Assembly (NCBI RefSeq): GCF_003048835.2
Contig: NZ_CP060705.1
Location: 310,001-374,000 of the forward strand
Length of the DNA: 64,000 nucleotides
Source: Campylobacter concisus
Lineage (GTDB): Bacteria; Campylobacterota; Campylobacteria; Campylobacterales; Campylobacteraceae
Direction of reading: 5' to 3'
The notes beneath the pieces are model-generated. The model saw nothing but the letters and a program-made list of their open reading frames with translations. It did no database searches and was not told the origin of the DNA. Positions within the stretch are counted from its first letter, which is position 1, and each line of letters opens with the position of its first letter. A program made the translations under genes and the position numbers. Positions 49,836 through 58,634 of the stretch are shown piece by piece.

Positions 49836-52079
49836 ATGCAAAAGATTGTTCAAACAACCTGTCCGTATTGCGGAACTGGTTGCGGCATAGACCTTATCGT
49901 AGAAAACGGTAGGATAGTCGATGCAAAGCCGACTGATAACCACCATGTAAATGATGGCGAGTTGTGCTTAAAAGGTATGTTTGGTTGGGAATTTGTAAAT
50001 TCTCCAAAACGTTTAACAAAACCAATGATGAGAAAACTAAACGGAGAGTTTAACAAAGAGGGCAAACTCGAAGAGGTTAGCTTTGAAGAGGTTTATGAAT
50101 TTTTAGGAAAGACTTTTAAAAATAGCGTAGAAAAATATGGTCCAAGTTCTATCATGGGCTTTAGTTCAGCTCGTTCAAACAACGAAGACAACTATGTATT
50201 TCAAAAATTCTTTCGTGCTTTAGGAAGTAACAACGTAGATCACTGCGCTCGTCTTTGACACGCTCCAACAGTGGCAGGTCTTGCCAGCACCCTTGGAAAC
50301 GGAACAATGACAAACGATCTTGTTGAGTTTGCGACTGATACAGATGTATTTTTACTAATAGGCACAAATACAAGCGAATGCCACCCAATCATCGCTATGC
50401 AGATGCAAAGAGGCTTAGAGCGTGGTGCAAAAATGATCGTCGTGGATCCAAAACGCACAGATATGGCTAAAAAAGCCGATATATTCTTGCAAATTCCAGT
50501 TGGCTCAAACATCAAAACACTAAACACAATGATGAACGTCATCATCTCTGAAAATTTACAAGATAGTGAATTTATCGAAAAATATGCAGAGGGTTTTGAG
50601 TACCTAAAAGAAGCGGTAAAAGACTTCACTCCTGAGAGATTTGAGCGTGAGACTGGCATCAAAAAAGAGCTTATCACTGAGGCTGCTAGGATGTATGCAA
50701 AAGCTGGCAGTGCTGCTATTTGCTACACTATGGGTATCACTCAGTTTAGCGACGGCACATCAAATGTCTTCTCACTTTCAAATTTAGCGATCCTAACAGG
50801 AAATTTAGGTAAAAAAGGCGCTGGAGTAAATCCACTTCGTGGACAAAACAACGTTCAAGGCTCATGCGATATGGGCGCACTACCTAACGTCATCCCAGCA
50901 GGTGCAGTAAATAGCGCTTATGCACAAGAGCAAGCTCGCAAAGTTTGGCACTTTGAGCTAAACCCAGTGCCTGGCTTTAAACTAACATACGCACCTGATA
51001 AGATGGATAGCGGCGAGCTAAAAGTGCTTTACGTTTATGGCGAAAACCCTGTTATGAGTGACCCTTGGACAGAGCACTTTGTGCATGCTACACACCACCT
51101 AGACTGCTTTATCGTACAAGATCTATTCTTTACTGAAAGTGCTCAAAAAGCCGATGTCGTCTTACCTGCAGCTGGTTGGGGTGAGAAAGATGGAACATTT
51201 ATCAACACATCTCGCCGCGTTCAAAGAACTAGAAAAGCAAGCGAGCCAGTAGGCGGTGTAGAGCCTGACTGGAAAGTAGTTTGTAACATCGCAAAAGCTA
51301 TGGGTCTTGAGGGATTTGACTTCTTAAGTGCAGAAGAGGTTTGGGATGAGCTTAGAAAACTAATGCCTAAATTCTTTGGCGGTATCAGCTACTATAGACT
51401 TGAAAAACTAGGTGGCATCAGCTGGCCATGCCCTGATGAAGATCATCCAGGCACACCTGATCTTTATACTGATCACAAATCAATGCTACCTGATGGTAAA
51501 TTCCGCCTAGCTCCAGTACTTTACGCTGACGATAAAGATAAGCGTGCAAGCATGGAGGCTGAATTTAAAGCCAAAATGCATATACCTGATGGCTATCCAG
51601 TAGGTTCAGGCGCAATGAGCGAAGTGCCTGATGAGGTCTATCCTTGCCTATTTACAACAGGTAGAAAAGTTTATCACTACCACACAGGAACGATGACTAG
51701 AGAGTGCCCACCGCTAGAGTATGGTGCTGGCATCGAAGGTCCGCTAATCGAAGTAAGCCCTGATATCGCAAGAGAAAGAGAGCTAGAAGATGGCTGCTAC
51801 GCAATGGTAGAGAACAAACGCGGCAGGATCGCAGCTAAACTTCGCGTAAATCCTGACCTTAGGGAGAGTACGATATTTACGACTTTCCACTATAGTGAGG
51901 CTGATGGCAATGAGCTCGCAAATGCACAAGACCACGATCCGCTCTCAGGTATCACACCTCTTAAGATCACTATAGCTAACATAAAAAGGTTAAGCGAAGA
52001 CGAGTATATAGCATTTAGACAACAAAACGAGATGTCTATGCACTCTGAAAAACCTTATCTTTCACCTGTTAGATCATAA
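49836..52079 (+). CDS. fdhF: FdhF-type formate dehydrogenase, selenoprotein
   Basis: One gene of 748 codons containing an in-frame TGA at 50256-50258 (codon 141; E. coli FdhF has Sec140). The context NVDHCARL-Sec-HAPTVAGLASTLGNG matches the FDH-H active site. The N-terminus has CPYCGTGCGIDL and ELCLKG, binding one [4Fe-4S]. No Tat signal, so it is cytoplasmic. It is monocistronic, with a promoter and a terminator. FDH-H enzymes act in formate-hydrogenlyase or formate oxidation; no hydrogenase genes are in the window. Confidence 0.95.
50256..50286 (+). promoter_or_regulatory. UGA codon and SECIS element of fdhF
   Basis: Thirteen bases after the TGA: stem TGGCA (50272-50276), loop GGTCT (50277-50281), stem TGCCA (50282-50286). 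The loop sequence is the same as in E. coli fdhF, and the spacing is identical to the fdhA element here. Confidence 0.88.
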
Positions 52080-52082
52080 TTT

Positions 52083-52108
52083 CAAGGGCGCAATGCCCTT
52101 GATTTTTT
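52083..52108 (+). terminator. fdhF terminator
   Basis: Stem CAAGGGC (52083-52089) / GCCCTTG (52095-52101) with loop GCAAT, followed by ATTTTTT. Starts 3 bp after the stop. Confidence 0.85.
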
Positions 52109-52531
52109 AATTCAAATTTTAATAGTAAATCAACTTTTATTAACTAAAATTTCCTATTGTTTTAGATGAAATTTCATAGTAAGAAAGGGCTATTTTTTAA
52201 AATTACTATGAAGTGCTATCTCTATTTTTTACATCTATCAAGGCTCTTAGACTTTTAAAGCTTGTATGCGTAAAAGCTTTGTTGGCTTTAACTTTTAAAT
52301 TCTGTGATCACTAATTGGCGTGAGAGTATAGGTATTGTTTTTCTTTTAGCTGACTAAGGCAAATGTTTTGGCTATTTTTTGAGCTAGTCAGCCAAACAGC
52401 CAGCTAAAAAGTTATGATAATAATAGTTTGCTATTGTTTGTAACTTTTTAAATAAAGGTTTTAAAATAACGTTAAAATTGTGGCTTAATGTTTGCAAAAG
52501 TTGATAAAAGTTTGTGATTGTTTGTAATTGG

Positions 52532-52548
52532 TGGCGGACAGAGAGGGA
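52532..52548 (-). other. Putative attachment site: copy of a tRNA-Ser 3' end
   Basis: On the minus strand this reads TCCCTCTCTGTCCGCCA, exactly the form of a bacterial tRNA-Ser 3' end (end of T arm, acceptor strand, discriminator G, CCA). The rest of the tRNA is absent: the adjoining bases do not continue into a T arm. An integrated element would leave such a fragment at the end away from the intact tRNA gene. Confidence 0.6.
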
Positions 52549-52657
52549 CACTCCGCCAAGTTTATGACTTTTATCACTTTTTAACCTTTCAAAAGCCCGA
52601 TATATGCGGCTTTTTATTGATATGGAGATTATATATTTTAAAGCTTTATTTTTGCTG

Positions 52658-52693
52658 ATTTTCTGTAACAAAGTCTCAAATTTTCTGTAACAA
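52658..52693 (+). repeat. Direct repeats next to the attachment site
   Basis: ATTTTCTGTAACAA occurs at 52658-52671 and 52680-52693, 22 bp apart (about two helical turns). Possible integrase arm-binding or regulator sites. Confidence 0.5.
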
Positions 52694-52740
52694 GTATTCT
52701 ATGATTTTAAGGAAGCTTTAGAGCATTTTTAATAAAAAAC

Positions 52741-52766
52741 TTGTCCGATTATCAGGACAACTTTTT
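52741..52766. terminator. Hairpin with T-run before the toxin-antitoxin genes
   Basis: Stem TTGTCC (52741-52746) / GGACAA (52755-52760), then CTTTTTC, flanked by AAAAA upstream; a small intrinsic terminator that may insulate the toxin-antitoxin operon. Confidence 0.5.
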
Positions 52767-52853
52767 CTAAAATTTTTAGCTATAGAAATTTTTGTTTTAA
52801 TAAAATCAAAGACTCTAAAGTGCTATAATCTACCCAAATTTAAAAGGACTTTT

Positions 52854-53105
52854 ATGACTACCATGATAAACATTCAAACAACTGCAGATAATACCACTCT
52901 TGAAGCGATAAAGGCTCTACTTTTTAAAATAGATCCAGCTGCTATTTTTGAAACCTATAGTGAGCAGCAAAACTATCTTAGTAAAGAGGACGAAGAGCAT
53001 CTAAAGAGGATTTCTGATATGGATGATAAAGGAGAGCTAGAGTATGTCTCAATGGACGAAATGAATGCTCATGTAAATTCTCTTTTTAAAAAATACGGTG
53101 CCTAA
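52854..53105 (+). CDS. Antitoxin of a type II toxin-antitoxin pair
   Basis: 83 aa, acidic, immediately upstream of a RelE/ParE-like toxin with no gap. The N-terminus (MINIQTTADNTTLEAIKALL) is probably beta-strand/helix DNA-binding and the C-terminal DEEHLKRISDMDDKGELEYVSMDEMNAHV resembles the toxin-binding tails of antitoxins from relBE-like modules. It has a good AAAGGAC ribosome-binding site. Confidence 0.8.
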   Translation: MTTMINIQTTADNTTLEAIKALLFKIDPAAIFETYSEQQNYLSKEDEEHLKRISDMDDKGELEYVSMDEMNAHVNSLFKKYGA

Positions 53106-53393
53106 ATGCAGCAAATTCCTTATTTAAGCAAGGAATTTCTAAGCCAACTTGATGCCATTTTAGATTTTTACTCTAAGGATAGCGTTGAAGCTGCTTGGAC
53201 TTTTTATTGCGAGCTATTAGAAAGGCTAAAAAGCATCTCTTATATGCCTTATAGATTTAGAAAAAATAAAACAATCAATAGAGAAGACACGAGAGATCTT
53301 ATCTTTAAAGGATATGTGGTAGTCTTTCGTATAGAACAAGATCAGATAAAAATACTTGCAATATATAAGCACAATCTTACTCCTTACTCATAG
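53106..53393 (+). CDS. RelE/ParE-family toxin
   Basis: 95 aa beginning directly after the antitoxin stop. The RelE/ParE fold pattern is clear: an N-terminal helix pair (YLSKEFLSQLDAILDFYSKDSVEAAWTF shape), MPYRFRKN, then the strand pair DLIFKGYVVVFRIEQDQIKILAIYKH. Members are either mRNA interferases or gyrase inhibitors; the sequence does not decide. Such modules commonly stabilise mobile elements. Confidence 0.85.
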   Translation: MQQIPYLSKEFLSQLDAILDFYSKDSVEAAWTFYCELLERLKSISYMPYRFRKNKTINREDTRDLIFKGYVVVFRIEQDQIKILAIYKHNLTPYS

Positions 53394-53414
53394 AAATACG
53401 CTATTAGCTTAAAT

Positions 53415-54653
53415 TTATAAAGACTGTAGCTCTAAATTACTATTTAGCTCTTGCATCTTAATCTCCACAGGAAAGGCTATACCAAAGTGTTCAAGCTCTC
53501 TTTTTAGCTTGATATTTGTATTTGCATGAGTTATGACTAGATTATAAATTTCTTCTTTTACTTGCCTTATCTCTTCTCTTGCAAACTCTATTTCACTATT
53601 CTTTTCAATAATCTCTTCATTGGCTTTACAAAGCTCATTTTTAGTAGTTTGTAGCTCAATCTCTTGAGCTCTATATAAGCTTTCTTGATCGCTAAGCCTT
53701 GTTCTTAGTGTTTGATTTTCATGCTCTAGCTCTTCTACCTTTACTTTTTGCTCTTCACTATATCCAGTAATGATCCCTATATATGTCTCATCTTTTTCGA
53801 TGATAGCCTCTAGCTCTTCTAGTTTTTTCATAAGCTTATCATTTTCACTAGCTACTCTAAAAGCTTTTAGTTTCTTATGCTTACTGCCACCATCTCCTTT
53901 TATCATTCCCAGAATTTCAGCGTTTGTGTTATATACAGTTTTAAAAACGGTTTTATAGTCCAAATTCGGATCAGTTGTATTCTTCTTAAATCTTTGCATT
54001 TGGTTTCTGCCATTTACTAGGCTATTCCATTCTACATGAGCATGCTTTTGAAATATTGGTTCAAATTTTTCATATTCGAGTTCAGCCCCTTTTTCATAGT
54101 ACTGCTTACCATTTATGCTCTCTTTTATATGTATGTAATAAGCCCTGCCATCCTTATCTGTAATGTATGTGCCACCTAGTTTGCCATTTTCATCATGAAA
54201 TAGTGGAAATATCTCCTTGTTATCGCTCTTTCTCAAAAGGTGCCCCTCATCACTATGAATGTATAAATTTATGGGTTCAATATTTAAAATTTTGCTTACA
54301 GCTTTTATGGATTTTAGTAAGCTTGATAGTTGCGTATGCTCGTTTAGCCCTATGACGCATTCATAGTGACAGTTTTGTTTTAGTGGTTTTTTGCCCTTAT
54401 GCTTATCTATCAGCTTTATCTTGCCAAGATGTGATACTTCATACTTCATCTCATCTCTTCTTTTTTGCCATAAGTCATCAAAGCTAAGCTTATTTAATCT
54501 TACGTGCCTCACAGGCTTTTTCAAGATGCCATATTTTTCGTTTAGATAGTATCCTGGCATTAGGTAGCCAGGTTTTTCTTCTCTGCTATTGTGAGCATTT
54601 GTGCGGTCACTAGCTAGCTCAAATGTTATGTTTGCTTGTTGGTTTTTAAACAT
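53415..54653 (-). CDS. MobV/Pre-like relaxase
   Basis: 412 aa. N-terminal motif HNSREEKP (residues 21-28) matches motif I of the MobV (Pre/Mob) relaxases, and HSDEGH (133-138) plus HAH (205-207) fit the metal-binding His motif, split by an insertion. The C-terminal half is a coiled coil (about 275-385), also usual for this family. It would nick an origin of transfer to start conjugal mobilization. Start is ATG 54653; an inverted-repeat-rich region lies immediately upstream. Confidence 0.75.
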   Translation of the reverse strand: MFKNQQANITFELASDRTNAHNSREEKPGYLMPGYYLNEKYGILKKPVRHVRLNKLSFDDLWQKRRDEMKYEVSHLGKIKLIDKHKGKKPLKQNCHYECVIGLNEHTQLSSLLKSIKAVSKILNIEPINLYIHSDEGHLLRKSDNKEIFPLFHDENGKLGGTYITDKDGRAYYIHIKESINGKQYYEKGAELEYEKFEPIFQKHAHVEWNSLVNGRNQMQRFKKNTTDPNLDYKTVFKTVYNTNAEILGMIKGDGGSKHKKLKAFRVASENDKLMKKLEELEAIIEKDETYIGIITGYSEEQKVKVEELEHENQTLRTRLSDQESLYRAQEIELQTTKNELCKANEEIIEKNSEIEFAREEIRQVKEEIYNLVITHANTNIKLKRELEHFGIAFPVEIKMQELNSNLELQSL

Positions 54654-54697
54654 ATTGCCTCTTTAAATTTAATATCTATTTATAGTAATTATATGTG

Positions 54698-54761
54698 TTT
54701 GGGCAAAGATCATTCGTCTAAACCATTTTATTGCCCAAATTGGTTTAGAGAGCTCTAAACC
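54698..54761. other. Candidate origin of transfer (oriT)
   Basis: Inverted repeat TTTGGGCAA (54698-54706) / TTGCCCAAA (54731-54739) encloses TCTAAACC (54717-54724), which recurs in a second hairpin GGTTTAGAG (54742-54750) / CTCTAAACC (54753-54761). MobV oriTs lie just upstream of the relaxase gene and contain such nested hairpins. Confidence 0.4.
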
Positions 54762-54789
54762 TTTGGGCTCTGCGAGGCTTTTTAATGTA

Positions 54790-55136
54790 AAAGAGAGATT
54801 TGACCTACATTCTTTTAAAATATAAGTCATATTCTAGAGCTAGACTAAATAAGTCCTTTATGCCTACCCCTGCTAACTTGTTTGTGCATCATCTGCTACA
54901 TAGGCATTTTTCTAATCGCATATTTTACGTATTTTATTTTTTATCTTTAAAGCATATCTTTACAGTATGTTTCTCAGCTTAGCACTTCGACTACTAGCGG
55001 ATCACTTGATGATATAGTGCCTTTTATCTTATATCCACATAGACAGCGATACTATCTTTTTTCTTTTAAAAGAACATCTTTACCATATATCCTTCTATGG
55101 ATAAAACAGCTTTTGTATCCAACAATCTTATGGCCA
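54790..55136 (-). pseudogene. Possible decayed small zinc-ribbon-like gene(s)
   Basis: The minus strand from ATG 55136 encodes MAIRLLDTKAVLSIEGYM, then after a frame change GKDVLLKEKR-stop-YRCLCGYKIKGTI..., then further pieces (EKCLCSR, VGIKDLFSLALEYDLYF) separated by stops. These look like remnants of small Cys-pair proteins reminiscent of Mu Com. No intact frame remains. Confidence 0.3.
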
Positions 55137-55167
55137 TAAACGCTGCAACCTTTATAATGTTTTCACA

Positions 55168-56430
55168 TTATCTTTTTTCTTTTATAGTTTCTAAAATCTT
55201 CTTAAGATACTTTTTAAATTTGTCAGCAGATGTTTTATTATCATTTTTTAATACACTGAGTATAAAAATTTTGTTTTCAGAACTATGTCTTATGTTTTTT
55301 GGCTCATTAAAGACGTTACTTTTGGCATAGATTAGAATTCCAGTGTTTGAACCGGCTTTCTCCACGTATTGTTTTATTTGTAGCAAATTCTTGCAATCAG
55401 TTTCACCTATATAGGCATTATAAAAATGCCTATATTTAGCATCCAAAACAGCTAAAATTTTCCCTTCTTCATCTTTTATCGCAAAATCAGGTCTCAAATC
55501 CAAGCCTGGAATTTTATACTGAGTCTCTAGGCTAAATTTACCGCCAAATTCGCCTAATACACTTCTTATGAGCCTCTCGACATAAAGTTCAAAAAGGTTG
55601 GGCGCATACAGTAAATAACCAAAATTTAGATTTTTGACGGCGCTTTCGTTCGTATATCTAGAATCTTGCAAAATGATAATCCTAGCGATTTGAAGGGCAA
55701 TTTTGTAGTCTTTGTAAAGCTCGTTCATCACGGATTTTGAGTTCAAAGCCGCATCTATATCTCTGATGCTTTTCATCTCGCCGTTAGCATTGGCTAGCAA
55801 AAAATTCTTTATTTCTTTGTCATAAAGTGCGAATTTAGTGTTTTTTCTAACCAAGATATCGTAAGCTTTTAAAAGCACCCTTGCGACTACTTCGTCAGGC
55901 ACTCGCGAGCTTTTTCGACTTGAAATTTTACCCATAAAGGGCTGATCTTTTTTGATAAAATTTTTAACGTCAAGGCTTCCGTGCAGGGCGTAGTCTCTAA
56001 AAGGAATTTTCTTATAAACGCTTGGAAAGCCGCTTAACTTGGCTAGCTTTAAGCGGCTGATAAACGAGGCGTAAAGGATGTGGTCCATAGGGATCTCGCC
56101 ATTTATCTCGGCGACGCTACTGCCAGAGCTAAAAAACGACGAGTCGATAGTTTTAAAAAGCTCGGCTTCTAGTTCTTTGCCAAAACGCGAGTTTATGATA
56201 TATTCTTGTCCTTCAAAGGTAAAACGGCCTATGTAATTGTCAAATACATAGTTATCGTCTTTGCATCTTTTAAGGATATAGTGCGCATCTTTGCCGTCTT
56301 TTTTCTTTGGATCAAATTTATCGTGCCGTCCATTTAAAAAAATTACATCCGTCTTACCTTTTATCAGCTCATCAAAGGTTATTTCTTTTTGATGCTCGGC
56401 ACACTTGTAGCAGCTGTTATCTTCAAACAT
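55168..56430 (-). CDS. mcrC: McrC-like nuclease subunit of a McrBC restriction system
   Basis: 420 aa. The C-terminal PD-(D/E)xK nuclease core is visible: LDLRPDFAIKDEEGKILAVLDAKYR, with Asp and DAK catalytic residues. The N-terminal part (VFDNYIGRFTFEGQEYIINSRFG) is the McrB-contacting domain. It follows mcrB by 4 bp. McrBC cleaves DNA with modified cytosines in a GTP-dependent way. Confidence 0.88.
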   Translation of the reverse strand: MFEDNSCYKCAEHQKEITFDELIKGKTDVIFLNGRHDKFDPKKKDGKDAHYILKRCKDDNYVFDNYIGRFTFEGQEYIINSRFGKELEAELFKTIDSSFFSSGSSVAEINGEIPMDHILYASFISRLKLAKLSGFPSVYKKIPFRDYALHGSLDVKNFIKKDQPFMGKISSRKSSRVPDEVVARVLLKAYDILVRKNTKFALYDKEIKNFLLANANGEMKSIRDIDAALNSKSVMNELYKDYKIALQIARIIILQDSRYTNESAVKNLNFGYLLYAPNLFELYVERLIRSVLGEFGGKFSLETQYKIPGLDLRPDFAIKDEEGKILAVLDAKYRHFYNAYIGETDCKNLLQIKQYVEKAGSNTGILIYAKSNVFNEPKNIRHSSENKIFILSVLKNDNKTSADKFKKYLKKILETIKEKR

Positions 56431-56434
56431 CGCA

Positions 56435-58093
56435 TTAGCCTATGAAAATTTCCCTAGCTATATTTAGCTTATCTTCCGCGTCACGGTCACCAAACTGAGT
56501 TCTTATATACTCTCTCAAGATAGGCTCTATATGTCTGTTCCATATCTCTTCTTCGTTTAATACCTCTTTTCTTAAAAAATACGAATGCCCTATCTCATAA
56601 GCTCTACCTAAATTTAAGCCGTCTTGTTCTTGTTTGCCATTTAACTCATACGTTTTGCCAGTAATATATTGGTTTAAATTTTTGCATTTTGCCGTATAGT
56701 CTTCATCTGTCACATTTTCTACAACCTCATAATTACATTCCATCAAGACCCACGCAAAGCGCCTTCTAAGAGCCAAATCAAAGCAGTCTATGCTCTTATC
56801 CACATCGTTCATCATACCGATGAAATAGATATTTGCAGGTATAAAAAATTCTTGATTGCTTAACGGAAAGTTTTTGTTCTTTATGCTTTCTCCGCGGTAA
56901 TTCTCTTCTAAAAGCGATAACGTCTCGCCAAATACCGCTGCTATGTCGGCTCTATTTATCTCATCGACTATAAAAAAGAAATTTTCTTTTTCGTTTTGCG
57001 CCGCTTTTAAGCAAAATTCTTTAAATATGCCGTTTGTCAAAGCTAAATTTAAATTTCCGTTTTGTATGCCGTTTGGTTTTATGCCGTCTATAAAATCCTC
57101 GTATTCAAAACCACTATGAAACTGTACCCACTCGGTTCTAGCGCGGTTTGTGTCTAAAATATCAAGGCAGTCTTTTACGAATTTCGTCTTGCCGGTTCCA
57201 GGCGCACCATAGTAGATGATGTTTTTAGAACCCTTAGTAAGCTCTCTTAGAACTTTATTTTTAATAATTATGCCTATAGCTTCCCAAATAGCTTTTCTAA
57301 AATCCGCAAAAATTCCAAAGAGATCGCCTAAAATTTCTCTTAGCTCATCATCTGTTAGTTGCTCTCCGCTTCCATCGTTACTCCAATTAATCTTGGACAG
57401 CAACAAGCAAAGTATTTGATGAATTTTAAAGCACATATTTAAAGCCCAGTTTTCTCCTCGCATTTCTTCAGTGCCACCCTTTTGTGTATAAACATAAAAG
57501 CTATTTTTACCATCTTTAAAATATTCTATTAGCTTTTGAAAAATATTTATATACAAGACCTTTTTATCGCTATCGAATTTAAAATCGCAAACTTGTAAAA
57601 GCTCATAAAACGCTGTATATAAAATTACAAGGTCGTCTTTTTTGATCTCGTTTGGAAATTTATTTAGCAGAATCGAAAAGTATTGATCTATATTTTGGTT
57701 ATTTTTTATATCGCCTATCTTAAAATTCGATGCGGTTATACCAAGAGTTTTTATGTCGGCGTCACCTATTTTAAGCATAGTTTTTGGATTTAAATAAAAA
57801 GTATTTAAACCGTTTTCATGAATTTTATTAAATTTTTGTTCATCGCTTTGTTTTTGGTTGGCTTCATTTCTATCAAACGTGTCTTTGTATTTAGTATTGT
57901 TTGCGCTATCCACGTATTCTCTTGTATATACAATAGGAAAAATTTGATTGTTAAATTTACCGCCTGTTTCAGTTAAACTCCAATCAAACCCCCTAAACAC
58001 TTTCAAATTTCCCTTGCAGTCGACAACTCTGCTAAAAATTTCGTTTATTTTTATTATCTGTTCTGCCGTAAAATTTGTCATTTTATTCTCCAA
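56435..58093 (-). CDS. mcrB: McrB-like AAA+ GTPase of a McrBC restriction system
   Basis: 552 aa. N-terminal about 285 residues form an unrecognised target-recognition region. The AAA+ domain has Walker A YYGAPGTGKTKF (about 292-303), Walker B FFFIVDEINRAD (about 374-385) and the McrB GTP-specificity motif MNDVDKSID (family consensus MNxxDRS). The N-terminal domain should decide which modified DNA is recognised and differs from E. coli McrB. Confidence 0.9.
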   Translation of the reverse strand: MENKMTNFTAEQIIKINEIFSRVVDCKGNLKVFRGFDWSLTETGGKFNNQIFPIVYTREYVDSANNTKYKDTFDRNEANQKQSDEQKFNKIHENGLNTFYLNPKTMLKIGDADIKTLGITASNFKIGDIKNNQNIDQYFSILLNKFPNEIKKDDLVILYTAFYELLQVCDFKFDSDKKVLYINIFQKLIEYFKDGKNSFYVYTQKGGTEEMRGENWALNMCFKIHQILCLLLSKINWSNDGSGEQLTDDELREILGDLFGIFADFRKAIWEAIGIIIKNKVLRELTKGSKNIIYYGAPGTGKTKFVKDCLDILDTNRARTEWVQFHSGFEYEDFIDGIKPNGIQNGNLNLALTNGIFKEFCLKAAQNEKENFFFIVDEINRADIAAVFGETLSLLEENYRGESIKNKNFPLSNQEFFIPANIYFIGMMNDVDKSIDCFDLALRRRFAWVLMECNYEVVENVTDEDYTAKCKNLNQYITGKTYELNGKQEQDGLNLGRAYEIGHSYFLRKEVLNEEEIWNRHIEPILREYIRTQFGDRDAEDKLNIAREIFIG

Positions 58094-58103
58094 AATTTAA
58101 AAA

Positions 58104-58120
58104 GCTCCCGTAATGGGAGC
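58104..58120 (-). terminator. Terminator of the first DUF1566 gene
   Basis: Stem GCTCCC / GGGAGC (58104-58109, 58115-58120), loop of 5 nt; on the minus strand it is followed by TTTTTAAATTTT. It separates the DUF1566 gene from mcrB. Confidence 0.75.
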
Positions 58121-58181
58121 AAAAGGCTTTTCAAAGCGCCTCCATTAAGTCCGAATTTCTCAAAAAAAGAAATTTCAAAAA

Positions 58182-58634
58182 TCAATCCTGTCGGACGCAC
58201 CGCACGAAGTAGCGATGAGAAATGTCGTCCCAGCCAGCGCGGCCGCTATTGAAACGCATGATCATCGCATTAGACGAGTAGATGTTATGTTTGGTAGAGC
58301 TCCAGTACCATGGTAATTCGGAGTCTGCTATGTATTTAAAAGCGGTATTTAGAGCGAGGTTGGATCTTACTTCATCCGTTATACTTAGCAGCTCTGTTCC
58401 GGTCGGTAGCCTCCAGTCTTTGTATCCGGCTAGGTTTACTATCTTGCAGTATTCTTGCGCCTGCTCCCACGTTCCTTCAAAAATTTGTTTTTCATCCTGC
58501 CACATTAGTCTTCCTAGATTCTTTTCACTACATATCACTACGTTTTTATCATTATCTCGGTAGCACGCAGTGCTTAGCGCCTCTGCGTGAAGCAGTCCGC
58601 AAAGCAACAAAGATATAGTTATGCATTTTTTCAT
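58182..58634 (-). CDS. Secreted DUF1566 protein, paralogue 1
   Basis: 150 aa from ATG 58634, which has AAGGAAGAT and a signal peptide (MKKCITISLLLCGLLHAEA); a longer frame exists but has no sense upstream. DUF1566 domain features: LGRLMWQDEKQIFEGT, AGYKDWRLPTGTELLS, YWSSTKH and FVRCVRQD. The domain adopts a C-type-lectin-like fold. The C-terminal about 40 residues differ sharply from the two neighbours while the flanks are nearly constant. Confidence 0.85.
   Translation of the reverse strand: MKKCITISLLLCGLLHAEALSTACYRDNDKNVVICSEKNLGRLMWQDEKQIFEGTWEQAQEYCKIVNLAGYKDWRLPTGTELLSITDEVRSNLALNTAFKYIADSELPWYWSSTKHNIYSSNAMIMRFNSGRAGWDDISHRYFVRCVRQD

Larger units (their letters stand above)
52109..52853. 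other. 745-bp noncoding region at the left end of a mobile element
   Basis: No convincing gene. It contains inverted repeats of AGCTGACTA type (52344-52409), two imperfect copies of a GTTTGTxATTGTTTGTAA-like sequence (about 52420-52530), a tRNA-Ser 3'-end copy (52532-52548), two direct repeats ATTTTCTGTAACAA (52658 and 52680) and a hairpin (52741-52760). The mix is typical of an integrase attachment region. Confidence 0.5.
54654..55167. other. 514-bp noncoding region with candidate oriT and decayed coding remnants
   Basis: The part next to the relaxase start (54698-54761) is rich in inverted repeats. The remainder has no intact ORF, but the minus strand reads as broken fragments of small Cys-containing proteins. 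Confidence 0.5.

Noticed and set aside
50240-50290. fdhF as a nonsense-mutated pseudogene
   Set aside because: The TGA is at the position of Sec140 of E. coli FdhF with the same hairpin loop; the remainder is intact.
52384-52671. Minus-strand ORF of 95 codons
   Set aside because: It spans the tRNA-Ser 3'-end copy and repeats, has no ribosome-binding site or recognisable domain, and is low-complexity.
54800-54982. Plus-strand 60-codon ORF
   Set aside because: No ribosome-binding site; it is antisense to the broken coding remnants on the minus strand.
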